A stretch of 64,000 nucleotides of DNA from DATJZH01 sp052146815. Lineage in GTDB: Bacteria > Actinomycetota > Actinomycetes > Streptosporangiales > Streptosporangiaceae. The notes under the pieces were generated by a model. The model worked only from the letters and a program-made list of their open reading frames with translations. It searched no databases and was not told the origin of the DNA. Within the stretch, counting starts at the first letter, position 1. Each line of letters starts with the position of its first letter. Position numbers and translations under genes: made by a program. Of this stretch, positions 15,730 to 25,123 are shown piece after piece. Location of the stretch: positions 34,841-98,840 of the forward strand of contig JBKQMG010000217.1 in the NCBI GenBank assembly GCA_052146815.1. Direction: 5' to 3'.

Positions 15730-16668
15730 TCACGTACCGTCGAGGAACTGCGTGAGCTCAGCCTCGGTCGGAGCGGTAGCAGGCCCGCGTCTGGTGACCG
15801 ACAGCGCCGCCGCCGCGTTAGCCAGCCGGGCTGCGTCATGCCTGTCCCGGCCGCTGGCCAGCGCGGCGATGAAGGCACCCGTATGGGTATCGCCCGCCCC
15901 GCTGGTATCCACCGCCTCAGCAGGCATTCCGGGCACCCGGACCGGTGTGCCGTCGAACGTGGCGAGCAGGCAGCCGTCCGCTCCGGCGCGCACCAGCACG
16001 CCACCGCCTCGCAGTCGGGCCCGGCGTTTCAGCGCCCGGGCTGCCTCGGCCAGGTCGCGGGCACCGGTCAGCCCGACGGCCTCCGGCGCGGAGCAGGTAA
16101 GCCAGTCCGTTCCGGCCAGCACCGGGTCGAGGAACCCTGCTGGCAGGCTGCCGCCCAGCGGGCCGGGGTCGAAGAACACCACGCAGTCGTCGTCGAGCTG
16201 CGGCAGCCAGCCGAGCAGCGCGCTCCGGCTCGCCTCGTGCGCCAGGCTATAGCCGGACAGGTAGACCGCGTCGCGGCGACTGACCAGGGTGCCGGTCATG
16301 TCCTGCGCCGTCAGCAGCGCCTCAGCGCCGGGACTGGTCACGAAGGTCCGCTCGCCATCCGCGTCGACCAGGCTGATCACCAGGCCGGTGTCGGGGCTCG
16401 GCTTCGGCGCGTGCAGTACCGTGACGCCGGTCTCGCGCAGGGCGGCGAGTGCCAGCGAGGCGAACGGCCCGGTGCCGTAAGCCCCCGCATAGGCGACCGG
16501 CAGGCCGAGACGGGCCGCCGCCGCCATCACATTGAACCCGCCACCGGGCGTGACGAGCGCGGCGGAGGCCAGCACATCGCCGCCGCGTGGCGGCAGGGCA
16601 GGAATGTCGAGCACCACATCGACGACGACATTGCCGGTATGCAGCAGCCGGCCGAATCGGCGCATCAT
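15730..16668 (-). CDS. PfkB family carbohydrate kinase (ribokinase-like)
   Basis: A 312-residue sugar/nucleoside kinase. It starts MMRRFGRLLHTGNVVVDVV, has the substrate-binding GGGFNVMAAAARLG near the N-terminus and the ATP/catalytic signature DTSGAGDTHTGAF (catalytic Asp) near residue 260. It phosphorylates a sugar or nucleoside; the exact substrate is not readable. It is the last gene of an operon with an NCS1 permease, an isochorismatase-type hydrolase and an ADP-ribosylglycohydrolase, which suggests phosphorylation of ribose or a riboside released by the hydrolase (inference). Its ATG overlaps an upstream TGA (ATGA 16665-16668) in the frame of the 3' part of the glycohydrolase gene. Confidence 0.9.
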   Translation of the reverse strand: MMRRFGRLLHTGNVVVDVVLDIPALPPRGGDVLASAALVTPGGGFNVMAAAARLGLPVAYAGAYGTGPFASLALAALRETGVTVLHAPKPSPDTGLVISLVDADGERTFVTSPGAEALLTAQDMTGTLVSRRDAVYLSGYSLAHEASRSALLGWLPQLDDDCVVFFDPGPLGGSLPAGFLDPVLAGTDWLTCSAPEAVGLTGARDLAEAARALKRRARLRGGGVLVRAGADGCLLATFDGTPVRVPGMPAEAVDTSGAGDTHTGAFIAALASGRDRHDAARLANAAAALSVTRRGPATAPTEAELTQFLDGT

Positions 16669-17767
16669 GACGCAGACGGCGGGACGGCCGCGGCGCTGGG
16701 ACCCGGATCGGCCGGCCTGTCCGGGCCGCGGGCGGCACCGCGGAAACCACTGCGGGGCTGCGGCCGGAGCAGCCTGCTCGAAGGGCCAGCAGCTGCTCGG
16801 CGAGCTCGTCCAGCTGGGTCGTTAACCCTGGCGACGGTAGTCCGGGCGTCGGCCGGGAAGGCCCCGGCGCCGTGACAGGCACCGGCGATGGCACCGGCCA
16901 TCGCCGCGATGGTGTCGCAGTCGCCGCCGACGGAGGCGCCGATCCAGCAGGCCAGCCAGGGATCGGCCGGACTGGCGGCGAGCACCGCGAACGCTGCGGG
17001 TACCGATTCCTGGGTCGCGAGGCTCGTTCCACGAGGGTGTAGATGACCGAGGTGGCCGCGCCTGCCGGCAGCCCGGCCACCATGGAGGCGGCCCAGCTGA
17101 TCCGCGCCGCTACGTCGGCCCCGGCCGCCCAGTACCCGCGCGTGCTAGCCCGCCGGGCCGCGGCCACAGCGACCTCGGTGGCGGCAGGGACGTCCGCGCC
17201 GTCAAGGCCCGCACTGACGGCGGCCGCGACGGCGGCGGCCCCGGCGAGCGCCAGTCCGGTGTTATGGGTGACCATGCTGGCCTCCTCCACCCGGTCAACC
17301 AGAACACCGAGGTCGTCGGCCGGCGTGGTGATGCCGGCCGGCGTGATGCGCATCGCGGCGCCGTTGCTGGTGCCCAGCTTGCCGGCCTCGGTCACGCTGG
17401 CGCCGGCGGCCAGCGCGCTGACGGCCCGCCTGGTGGACGGGCCGAGCAGGTCCAGCGACCCGCGGGCGCGCATGGAAGCCTCCCAGGCCATCAGCCGTCG
17501 CGCCAGCTCGGCGGGATCAGCGCGCCCGTCCCGCTCGATCAGCAGCCGCGCCAGCAGCACTGCCTGCTCAGTGTCGTCGGTAACCGAGCCGGCCGCCTTT
17601 CCGGCCGCGAGCGGATGATCGGGCGCAGCGGCCCGGAATCCCCCGATGAGCACGCCGTACCAGGCAATGATCTGTTCCCTGGGCAGCGACTGGGTGGGCA
17701 TGCCGAGCGCATCGCCGATGGCCAGCCCGTAAAGCGCACCGGCAGCGCGTGACTCACTCTCCTGCAT
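16665..17767 (-). pseudogene. ADP-ribosylglycohydrolase family gene, frame-disrupted
   Basis: The intact N-terminal part begins at ATG 17767 (MQESESRAAGALYGLAIGDA) and has the family metal motifs SVTDDTEQAVLL and the MVTHNTGLAL region. Translation stays in frame to TSVIYTLVE, near 17032. The expected continuation LATQESVPAAFAVLAASPAD (with GASVGGDCDTIAAMAGAI, the C-terminal Mg-binding motif) is in another frame, which one extra G at 17029-17030 on the minus strand would restore. A second shift near 16827 is needed to read QLDELAEQLLALR, the usual family end. In the frame of the GGDCDT part the stop overlaps the PfkB ATG. Such enzymes cleave ADP-ribose or other N-ribosides. Either the gene is decayed or the assembly has homopolymer errors. 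Confidence 0.8.
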
Positions 17768-17919
17768 CAGAGCGCACCCGCCGGGTCCGAGTCCGCTCCG
17801 GATTCGAGTCGGCTCCGGCTCCGGGCAGGCTTGCGCCGATCCCGGTTCGCCCGGCGACCGGACTTCCCGCCGTACCCGGGTCGCGGTGTGCTTCCGGTGG
17901 CCGGCTGACCAGCTTCTGG

Positions 17920-18504
17920 TCATGCGGGCTCAAGTACGTCCGCGACGCTGACCACCTCGATCAGCGGGCTGTAGAGGCGCAGGACGGCGAGCGCCTGGGC
18001 GTGACTCTCGTCGTTGATCCCGGCGCAGGCATCGCTCACAACCTGGACGAAGACCCCCGCGTCGGCCGCGGCCACCGCGGTGGACAGCACGCAGCAGTCG
18101 GTCGAGACACCGGCCAGGAGCAGCCGGCCGCCCGCCCCGACCATGGACCACAGCTCGGGGGTCCATTTACTGAAAGTGTCCCGGTCAAGCGTCGGACCGG
18201 GCTCGCCGGCGAACTGGTCGGCCAGCTGGTAGATCGGCGCGCCCGGCGGCTGCAGCGCAAACGGCCACTGCTCGTAGTAACGCCGCCAGGCTCCCTCGGG
18301 GATTTCTGGCGCGATGAACCGGGTGAAGGTCACCTGGGGCCGGAAGGCATCAGCCAGCGCGCGGACCGGACTGATGATCTCCGCGAACCGTGGCGCCAGC
18401 CACTCGCTGCCGGGGTCAGCGAACACGCGCTGCATGTCGATGACCGCCAGCCACGGCGGCCGCTCGTCCGGCGGTGCACTGGGCCCGGTCCCGTCCTCGG
18501 TCAT
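17920..18504 (-). CDS. Isochorismatase-like cysteine hydrolase
   Basis: A 194-residue member of the isochorismatase/nicotinamidase fold. The catalytic triad residues are visible: Asp in LAVIDMQRVF, Lys in TFSKWTPEL and Cys in GVSTDCCVLSTA, with the cis-peptide region just before the Cys. This family hydrolyses C-N bonds in nicotinamide, N-carbamoyl compounds, ureidoacrylate and others. Its ATG overlaps the stop of the NCS1 transporter (ATGA 18501-18504), so it belongs to the same operon. Alongside an NCS1 permease and ribosyl enzymes, a role in purine, pyrimidine or nicotinamide breakdown is plausible but not proven. Confidence 0.9.
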   Translation of the reverse strand: MTEDGTGPSAPPDERPPWLAVIDMQRVFADPGSEWLAPRFAEIISPVRALADAFRPQVTFTRFIAPEIPEGAWRRYYEQWPFALQPPGAPIYQLADQFAGEPGPTLDRDTFSKWTPELWSMVGAGGRLLLAGVSTDCCVLSTAVAAADAGVFVQVVSDACAGINDESHAQALAVLRLYSPLIEVVSVADVLEPA

Positions 18505-20007
18505 GCCGCGGCGCCGGCCGGCTCAGGCACCGGCAGAGACTCCTGCGCGCGCACGGCCGTGCGGCCGAAAATCGCGGTGACGAGGAAGCCCAGTGCCAGG
18601 GCGACCAGGACCCCCAGGTTCGCGAAGGCCCAGGATCCGCTCTTCCCGCCGAGGCCGAGCGGTCCCAGCAGGTACCCCTGCCAGGTCAGCCAGCTCGCTG
18701 AGGTGTTGGTGACCAGGCCCCAGCCGATCCCGGTCCCGACCACGATCAGCGCGATCGGCATCAGCCTGATGTGCCCGTAGCGGCCGGCCGGCCGGTAGAG
18801 GTCGGGCTCGGAATAGTCGCGGCGGCGCATCGCGATGTCGGCGAGCATGATGCCGCACCAGGCGGCGATGGACACGCCGAGCGTGATCATGAAGCCCTGG
18901 AACTGCGGCAGGAAGTTGCCGGCCACGAAGACCACGTAGATAGTCCCCGCCACCATGACGGTGCCGTCGATGAGCGCGGCCACGTACCGCGGCGCGGGCA
19001 GGCCGACGGTCAGCAGGGCAGGCCCGGGGATTAGATGTCCAGCACTGCCCCGCCGATCAGGCCAAGCACGGCCACGATCGCGAACGGGATGAGGAACCAG
19101 GTGGGCAGCAGCGTGGTCAGCGCGCCGATGGGTCGTTCGCGATGGCACTGCTCAGGCTGGCCGATGAGCCGGCCAGCAGCAGCCCGAAGAGGAACAGGAA
19201 GATCGGCGCGATCGACGACCCGCAGGTGGTCCAGGCGACGACGCCGGGTCCCGAGGACCGCCGGGGCAGGTACCGGGAGTAGTCAGCCGCGGCGTTGACC
19301 CAGCCGAGCCCGAAGCCGGTCATCATGAAGACCAGCGCGCCGATGACCTTCCCCGGCGAGCCGGCCGGGAGCGCGGCGACCGTGGGCCAGTGGATCTTGT
19401 CGGCGACCAGCGCGATGAACGCCACGGTCAGCACCGCGGTCACCACGGTGATCACGGTCTGCATCCGCATGATCAGGTCGAATCCCATGACGCCGCCGAT
19501 GATGACCAGGGCTGTCACCACGATCAGCGCGATGATCTTGGTGCTGGCGCCGCCGCCCCAGCCGAGCCGGTGGAAGACCGTCGCGGTTGCCAGGGTCGCG
19601 AGGATGATCAGCACCGTCTCCCAGCCGACCGTCAGCAGCCAGGAGATCACCGTTGGCAGCTTGTTGCCGCGGACCCCGAAAGCCGCCCGGCCGGCCACCA
19701 TGGTCGGAACCGACCCCCGCTTGCCCGCCAGCGCGATGAATCCGCAGAAGAGGAACGACACCGCGATGCCGACCAGGCCTGCGATCAGTCCCTGCCAGAA
19801 CGAGACGCCGAAGCCGAGCACGAACGCGCCGTAGCTCAGCCCGAGAACCGAGACGTTCGCAGCGAACCAGGGCCAGAACAGGTCACGCGGGCTGCCCTTG
19901 CGCTCGGCATCGGTGATCATGTTGATGCCATTGGCCTCGATCTGCAGCGGATGCAGTTCCGCCGTGCCTGCCGGGCTGGTCACCTGGCCGGGCCGGGTAT
20001 CAGACAT
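18501..20007 (-). pseudogene. NCS1 family purine/cytosine-type permease, frame-disrupted
   Basis: The N-terminal ~290 residues from ATG 20007 (GAAGGGG upstream) are a typical NCS1 symporter with many hydrophobic helices: LHPLQIEANGINMITDAERK, FWPWFAANVSVLGLSYGAF, GFGLGWVNAAADYSRYLPR. After IANDP the frame breaks; one extra base in the GGG run at 19130-19132 restores IGALTTLLPTWFLIPFAIVA. That frame then meets a TAA at 19031-19033, where homologues have Tyr, and needs another base near 19018-19020 to continue LTVGLPAPRYVAALIDGT to the end. Two indels plus a nonsense codon suggest a real pseudogene more than a sequencing slip. It was the first gene of the operon and would import a nucleobase or allantoin/hydantoin-like compound. 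Confidence 0.8.
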
Positions 20008-20216
20008 TACGTGCCCCTTCGTGCGGCTTGCCGCCAGTATTCCCTGGCGTCAACCACCAGAACGCCGCGGGCAATCCGCGCGGGGAGGCACTGGCCCGGC
20101 CAGGCACGGCAGCGGCCGACGGCCGGTCAAGCCCGTCGGCCGAGCGGGCCGGAGCAGCCGGCGGCCGGTCGTGCCCGCGGGCGGAGCGGGCCCGCGGGCA
20201 TGACCGGCCTGGCGGC

Positions 20217-21311
20217 TCAGCGGCCGCTTATCTCGGCCAGGGTCTGGCGGTAGACCGCCTCGTACCCGGCCGCCATCACCTCGGTGGTGAAACTGGCCTC
20301 CACGTGCTTACGGCACAGGAAGGGATCGAGCCGCTGCGCGGCGCCGATCGCCGCCGGCAGTTCGTCTGGGTGGTCGACAATGATGCCGGTCTGGCCGGGC
20401 ACGATCAGCTCGGAAACCGCACCGCGGCGCAGGGCCACGACCGGCGTGCCGCAGGCCATCGCCTCGATGACCACCAGGCCGAACGGCTCTTCCCAGCAGA
20501 TCGGGAACAGCAGGCAGCAGGCCCGCGCGAGCAGATCCCGCTTGGCGGTCGCATCGGCGACGCCGTAGATGGTGGTATCAGTGCCGAGCCGCGGCTCAAT
20601 CTCCTGGGCGAAATAAGCGCGCTCCTCCAGTTCAGCGCATTTGCCCGCCAGCACGATCGGAAGCCCTGCTTTCCGGGCCGCATCAATGGCCAGATGCGGC
20701 GCCTTGTCGGGACTGAACCGGCCAAGGAAAAGCGCGAAGTCCTGCTTTTGTGCCCGGAACGGGAATGTGTCCGTACGGATGGCATTGTGTACGGTCGCGG
20801 CCCAGGGCAGCCCCGGCGCGGTATTGCGCTGGGCATCGGAAATGGCGACGAACCGCACGGTTTCGCCGAGCGCCCGGTAATACTCTCCCGGGTCGTCGGA
20901 GGTCGGGCCGTGAATGGTCACCACTGTCGGCGCATGCCGCCCGCGGGCCAGCAGCGGCCCGGTGAGCGTGTGGTCGTGCACAACGTCCACGTCCAGTCCG
21001 TCGAGCAGCCGGGCCGCCTTGGCCGCGTGCACGACCTCGGGCAGCGGGTCGCCCAGCCGGTCGGCAGGCCCGACCTCGTAACTGGTAAGGAACTGCTGGG
21101 CGCGCGTGCCATGATGGCCAGCGCCAATCAGCGTAAGGTAATGGCCACGATCGACCAGAGCATCGACCAGATCAGCCACCACTGCTTCCACGCCGCCGTA
21201 TGCCGTGGGCGGGACGTCGAAGTAAGGCGGGGCGATCATTGCTATGTGCAGCCGCCGGGGGGCGGCGGCCGCCTCTGGCGTTCGGTAGAGCGTCGAGGCT
21301 GGCGCGCTCAC
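20217..21311 (-). CDS. Glycosyltransferase family 4 protein
   Basis: A 364-residue GT-B enzyme. N-terminal acceptor domain: LHIAMIAPPYFDVPPTAYGG, with the GG loop seen in GT4 enzymes, and VVHDHTLTG. C-terminal donor domain: LFLGRFSPDKAPHLAIDAA, and the EX7E-type motif in EEPFGLVVIEAMACGTP that binds the nucleotide-sugar diphosphate. It is a retaining transferase, cytoplasmic. Proteins with this N-terminus are common in actinobacteria next to glycogen debranching-type enzymes, as here, so a role in storage polysaccharide or glycolipid synthesis is possible. Donor and acceptor are not readable. Confidence 0.9.
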   Translation of the reverse strand: MSAPASTLYRTPEAAAAPRRLHIAMIAPPYFDVPPTAYGGVEAVVADLVDALVDRGHYLTLIGAGHHGTRAQQFLTSYEVGPADRLGDPLPEVVHAAKAARLLDGLDVDVVHDHTLTGPLLARGRHAPTVVTIHGPTSDDPGEYYRALGETVRFVAISDAQRNTAPGLPWAATVHNAIRTDTFPFRAQKQDFALFLGRFSPDKAPHLAIDAARKAGLPIVLAGKCAELEERAYFAQEIEPRLGTDTTIYGVADATAKRDLLARACCLLFPICWEEPFGLVVIEAMACGTPVVALRRGAVSELIVPGQTGIIVDHPDELPAAIGAAQRLDPFLCRKHVEASFTTEVMAAGYEAVYRQTLAEISGR

Positions 21312-21398
21312 GTCGGATGCCTCCTTGCGTTACTGGTTGCCGGTCTTACATCATTGCGTGCCGGTCCTACCCGCCTGCCCGCCCCTGCTATCCCGTCA

Positions 21399-21464
21399 CC
21401 TGCTGGTCTTTACCCGGCGACCTGCCGGTCTTTACCCGGCCGCTTGCGCGTCTTTACTTCACCG
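21399..21464. repeat. Three degenerate ~22-bp tandem repeats
   Basis: CCTGCTGGTCTTTACCCGGC, CCTGCCGGTCTTTACCCGGC and a more diverged CTTGCGCGTCTTTAC follow each other with a ~22-bp period in the intergenic region upstream of the glycosyltransferase gene. Confidence 0.6.
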
Positions 21465-21568
21465 GCGGCCGGTTACCCATATATCCCGCGTTGGGGAATG
21501 CGGCCGACAATTACTGCGAAACTCACTTCCTTTACCTGCTGCCAGCGACGCCGGAGGGCTGACCGTAT

Positions 21569-21750
21569 CCCGCGAAATGCTCTCCGGCTCCTCGCGGGCA
21601 GGCGCAGCGCAGCGGCCGGGACGGCCACGGCGAACGCTCTTCTGGTTCCCCGCCGGCACGCGGCGGCGCGGCGGCCGTGACCGGCTACGGCGAAACGCTC
21701 TTCGGTTCGTTGCTGGCATGCGGCGGCGTGGCGGCCGTGAGCGGCCGGCG
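21569..21750. repeat. Three degenerate ~60-bp direct repeats reaching into the debranching gene end
   Basis: Copies built around GCGAAATGCTCTCCGG, GCGAACGCTCTTCTGG and GCGAAACGCTCTTCGG, each followed by a GGC-rich stretch and GGCCGTGA-like end. The last copy encodes part of the C-terminal tail of the debranching enzyme, so the repeats may have extended or altered that gene end. Confidence 0.5.
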
Positions 21751-23865
21751 CGGCTTACGGTGCAGTTCGACACCCTCGGGCAGCCCGGTGAGCGTCCAGG
21801 CGTCCGCGCGCACGCTGAGGGTGAGGGCGGCGCCAGCCAGATGCACCGGGGAAATGCGCAGCGGCAGGTACCTCTCCGGTACCGCAGGCGCGCACCACAC
21901 CCGTCCGAACGGGATCCACGGATCGAACCGCAGCAGGGTGCGGAGCAGGTACAGCGGCGCGGCCGCCGCCCACGCCTGCGGCGAGCAGGCCGTCGGGTAG
22001 GGCACCGGCTCGCCGAACTCGGCGCGGTCAAAGCCGCAGAACAGCTCGGGCAGCCGGCCGCCGAACATCTCGCCGGCGTCGAACACCGCGGTGGCCACCC
22101 GCTGGGCGCCCGCCACGGCGCCGTAGCGCATGAGGCCCGCGGCGATGATCGCGTTATCGTGCGGCCAGACCGAGCCGTTGTGGTAGCTCATCGGGTTGTA
22201 AGCGCCCATCGACTGATCGAGGGTGCGCACGCCGAAGCCAGTGAACATGCCCGGCCCGAGCAGGTGCGCCGCGACGGCCTCGGCCTTGTCCTCGTCGACG
22301 ATCCCGGTCCACAAGCAGTGCCCCATGTTCGACGCAAGGCCGTCGACGGGCCGCTTGTCCCGGTCCAGCGCGATCGCGTAGTAGCCGCGGTCAGGCAGCC
22401 AGAACGCCTCGTTGAACCGGCTCTTGAGCGTGTCGGCCTTGCCCGCCCAGTGCTGGGCGGTGTCCTCATCGCCTGCCTCGCGGGCAAAGTGGGCCCTGGC
22501 CAGGTAAGCGGCGTACACGTAGCCCTGCACCTCGGCCAGCGCGATCGGCGGCTCGGCCAGCGTGCCCGAGCGGAAGCTGATCGCGTCGAAGGAGTCCTTC
22601 CAGCCCTGATTGGCCAGGCCCCGGTCAGTGGCCCGCTTGTACTCCACGAAGCTGTCGCCGTCCCGGTCGCCGTACTGCTCGATCCAGGCCAGCGCACGGT
22701 CAGCGTGCGGCAGCAGGGCGTCGACCTCGACGCGGGCCAGGCCCCAGCGGCGCAGCTCGCCGAGCAGCATGACGAACAGCGGCGCGGCGTCGACGCTGCC
22801 GTAGTAGACGTCGCCGCCGCCCAGGGCATATCCGCTGTCGAGTCCGGAGCGGACCTCGTGCAGGATTCTCCCCGGCTCCTCCTCGGTCAGCGGGTCGACC
22901 TTGCTGCCCTGCAGCCGCGCGAGGGTGTGCAGGGTGCCGAGGGCAAGGCTCGGGTCCAGCGGGAGCAGCATCCAGCTGGTGAGCAGGGCGTCGCGGCCGA
23001 AGAGGGTCATGAACCAGGGCGCGCCGGCGGCGACCACGTTGCGGTCCGGCCGGTCCCCGTCGAAGATCCGCAGCGCGCCCAGATCCTCAGCGCTGACGGC
23101 CAGCATGGTGGTGAGCCGCTCGTCCGGGGTGCTGACCGCAGGGGTCACCCGGCGCCACTCGGCCAGCCGGGTCGCCGGCCCGCTCGATTCGACCGGCAGC
23201 CCGGGCCGGTAGCGAGGCGGCACTTCGACGCCGTCCACCTCGGGCAGCACCTGGACGGTGACCGTCCACTCGGTGCGCGGCGCCAGGACCGGCTGCCAGC
23301 GCAGCTGCTGGCTGGTAATGGCCGGCTCGCTGCTCCCGGCCACGGTGACCGCGCGGGAGCCTGAGCCGCGGCGGTAGGTCAGCCGCAGCGCGCCGCCGTC
23401 CGCGGCATGCTCGGTGTCCTCCCGGACCCGGACCCGGTCTTCCTTTACCTCGAACAGCCCGGCGAAGTCTGCCTCGACTGTCAGGCTGACCACCACGCCC
23501 GCGGTCTCCCGGCCGAGGTTACGCACGGTGATCTCTTCCATCATGCCGTTGCCGACATACCGGCGCCGGACGACGAGCAGCGTGCTGTCCGCCACGCCCG
23601 GCCGGGGCGGCCTGCGGCCGATGAAGACCCCGGTGTAGCGGGTGGGGCAGGACAGCGAGAGCGAATCCAGCGGCTGGCCGTCGACCTCCAGCTCGAAGCG
23701 GCTCAGGAACCGGGTGTCCCGGTAGAACAGGCCGCTTTCGCCGCCGGGACTGATGTCACCGCCGGTATCGCAGATGCAGAAGGTGACCCCTTCCACCAGG
23801 GTCACCGTCCCGCCCGCGACGGCGGGTGACGGCGGTCCGCCGCTGTAGCCCCATGCTTCGGTCAC
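21685..23865 (-). CDS. Glycogen debranching N-terminal domain / amylo-alpha-1,6-glucosidase family protein
   Basis: About 726 residues. I chose GTG 23865 because AGGGAGG lies 5 bases before it; an open extension to 23916 runs through tandem repeats. Residues ~15-200 match the bacterial glycogen-debranching N-terminal domain (TFCICDTGGDISPGGESGLF, RDTRFLSRFEL). The (alpha/alpha)6 barrel follows with GAPWFMTLFGRDALLTSWM, QGWKDSFDAI (Asp likely catalytic) and MSYHNGSVWPHDNAIIA. It is an inverting GH-type enzyme on alpha-glucans or a related oligosaccharide. The C-terminal ~20 residues are basic and low-complexity and come from a direct-repeat region. It is probably co-transcribed with the downstream GT4 gene. 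Confidence 0.9.
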   Translation of the reverse strand: MTEAWGYSGGPPSPAVAGGTVTLVEGVTFCICDTGGDISPGGESGLFYRDTRFLSRFELEVDGQPLDSLSLSCPTRYTGVFIGRRPPRPGVADSTLLVVRRRYVGNGMMEEITVRNLGRETAGVVVSLTVEADFAGLFEVKEDRVRVREDTEHAADGGALRLTYRRGSGSRAVTVAGSSEPAITSQQLRWQPVLAPRTEWTVTVQVLPEVDGVEVPPRYRPGLPVESSGPATRLAEWRRVTPAVSTPDERLTTMLAVSAEDLGALRIFDGDRPDRNVVAAGAPWFMTLFGRDALLTSWMLLPLDPSLALGTLHTLARLQGSKVDPLTEEEPGRILHEVRSGLDSGYALGGGDVYYGSVDAAPLFVMLLGELRRWGLARVEVDALLPHADRALAWIEQYGDRDGDSFVEYKRATDRGLANQGWKDSFDAISFRSGTLAEPPIALAEVQGYVYAAYLARAHFAREAGDEDTAQHWAGKADTLKSRFNEAFWLPDRGYYAIALDRDKRPVDGLASNMGHCLWTGIVDEDKAEAVAAHLLGPGMFTGFGVRTLDQSMGAYNPMSYHNGSVWPHDNAIIAAGLMRYGAVAGAQRVATAVFDAGEMFGGRLPELFCGFDRAEFGEPVPYPTACSPQAWAAAAPLYLLRTLLRFDPWIPFGRVWCAPAVPERYLPLRISPVHLAGAALTLSVRADAWTLTGLPEGVELHRKPRRPLTAATPPHASNEPKSVSP

Positions 23866-24289
23866 GCTGGCCTCCCTGGCACGGTCCTGCGGCTGGCACT
23901 GTCTTCTGGCTGGCACTGTCTTCTGGCTGATGCTCTACTGCAGGCTGGTGCTGGCACTGCCGGGCCGACCAGTCCTATCTTCCGGCTGGCCTCGTCTGGC
24001 GGATAGTAGCGGCGCGATCTCCGTGTGTCGCCGTCTGAAGGGTTTTCCCTCCTTGCCGCGCAAGTACGCGTCGTGACCACGGAGTGGCTCATCAGTTGCC
24101 GCGCAGCAAACTCTCCGTGATCGCCGGGTTTCGGTAAAGAGCGGGGGGCAAGCTGCCGCGGAACCTGCCGCGCGGCACGGCGGCCGCCATGACCAGGGCC
24201 GGCGGCTGCGCCTTCGCGCCGCCTTCGGCCAGCTGTATCCTGGGTGAATTCGTCATGGGCAGTAAACGCAGGTCACGGCCAGCACGCGG
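23866..24289. other. Divergent intergenic region with 17-bp tandem repeat
   Basis: The exact 17-mer TGGCACTGTCTTCTGGC is repeated back to back at 23894-23910 and 23911-23927 and is followed by a third diverged copy. The rest holds the presumed promoters of the debranching gene (-) and the PAP2 gene (+). I see no convincing gene. Confidence 0.6.
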
Positions 24290-25123
24290 GTGAGCGGGCC
24301 GGGACAACAGACACAGGTCGCCGTGCGCCGGTCCGCCGGCCGCGGCGGCCGGCTCAGGCTGGCAGGGCCCGGCTGGGCCTTCGCCGGCCTGGCCTGCCTG
24401 GCCCTCGCGGCCGCGCTGATCGCCGTCGTCGCCGTCGTCCCGTCGTGGGTGCACCCGGCAGACCAGCACTGGCTGCGGTGGATGCTGGACATCCGGACCT
24501 CGCCGGGCATCTCGGCGGGCAGGGTGCTCAACGTGGTCGCCGGCGGCACGGTCATGTGGATTGTCCGGGTGGCCATCGCCGTCGCGCTGGCGATCTGGCG
24601 GCGCTGGCGGGCACTGGCGGTGTTCGCGCTGGCCGAGTTGTGCGCTGAGCTGTGCATCGGGCCGGTCAAGGCGCTGGTCAACCGGCCGCGGCGGGGCGGA
24701 TCACTGGTAACCGTGACCGGGCAGTCCATGCCGTCCGGGCACGCCCTCACGGCATCGGTGACGGCGGTCGCGCTGGCGCTCATCCTGACCCGGCCCGGCC
24801 GGTCTCGCGTGCTGGCCCTCCTGGCCGCGGCCGCCTGGGCGATTCTGGTGGCGCTGAGCCGCACTTACCTGAGCGCGCACTGGCTGACCGACGTGCTGGC
24901 AGGGCTGCTGCTGGGGACAGGGTGGGCAGCGCTATGGTTCGGCGCGCTCGGTACCAGTCAGCGCACGCATCGACGTGATCACCGCCGCGAGCGAGGCGGC
25001 AGACGCCGTGGGGGCGCTGAGCGCCGGATGCATCGCCTGGGTGCGGCTGGCAGGCGACCCGGTCGTGCAGCGGATCCTGCTGATCGACGCGCCGGCGGCG
25101 CTCGGCTGGGCCCGGTGGCGTGA
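24290..25123 (+). CDS. PAP2 family membrane phosphatase
   Basis: A 277-codon frame from GTG 24290. Residues ~25-220 form a polytopic membrane protein with the three phosphatase motifs: KALVNRPRRGG (K-x6-RP type), GQSMPSGHALTAS (PSGH) and SRTYLSAHWLTDVLAG (SR-x5-H-x3-D). It would hydrolyse a lipid or polyprenyl pyrophosphate at the outer membrane face. The last ~55 residues (after FGALGTSQ) are Arg-rich and lie over a TetR C-terminal remnant in another frame, so the natural C-terminus has probably been replaced by whatever event truncated the TetR gene. Confidence 0.85.
   Translation: MSGPGQQTQVAVRRSAGRGGRLRLAGPGWAFAGLACLALAAALIAVVAVVPSWVHPADQHWLRWMLDIRTSPGISAGRVLNVVAGGTVMWIVRVAIAVALAIWRRWRALAVFALAELCAELCIGPVKALVNRPRRGGSLVTVTGQSMPSGHALTASVTAVALALILTRPGRSRVLALLAAAAWAILVALSRTYLSAHWLTDVLAGLLLGTGWAALWFGALGTSQRTHRRDHRRERGGRRRGGAERRMHRLGAAGRRPGRAADPADRRAGGARLGPVA

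Noticed and set aside
20028..23364. Plus-strand frames of 550 and 679 codons
   Set aside because: They mirror the glycosyltransferase and debranching-enzyme genes and show no protein family.
23894..23927. Tandem 17-bp repeat considered as a CRISPR or attachment site
   Set aside because: No spacers, only two exact copies back to back, no cas or integrase gene nearby.
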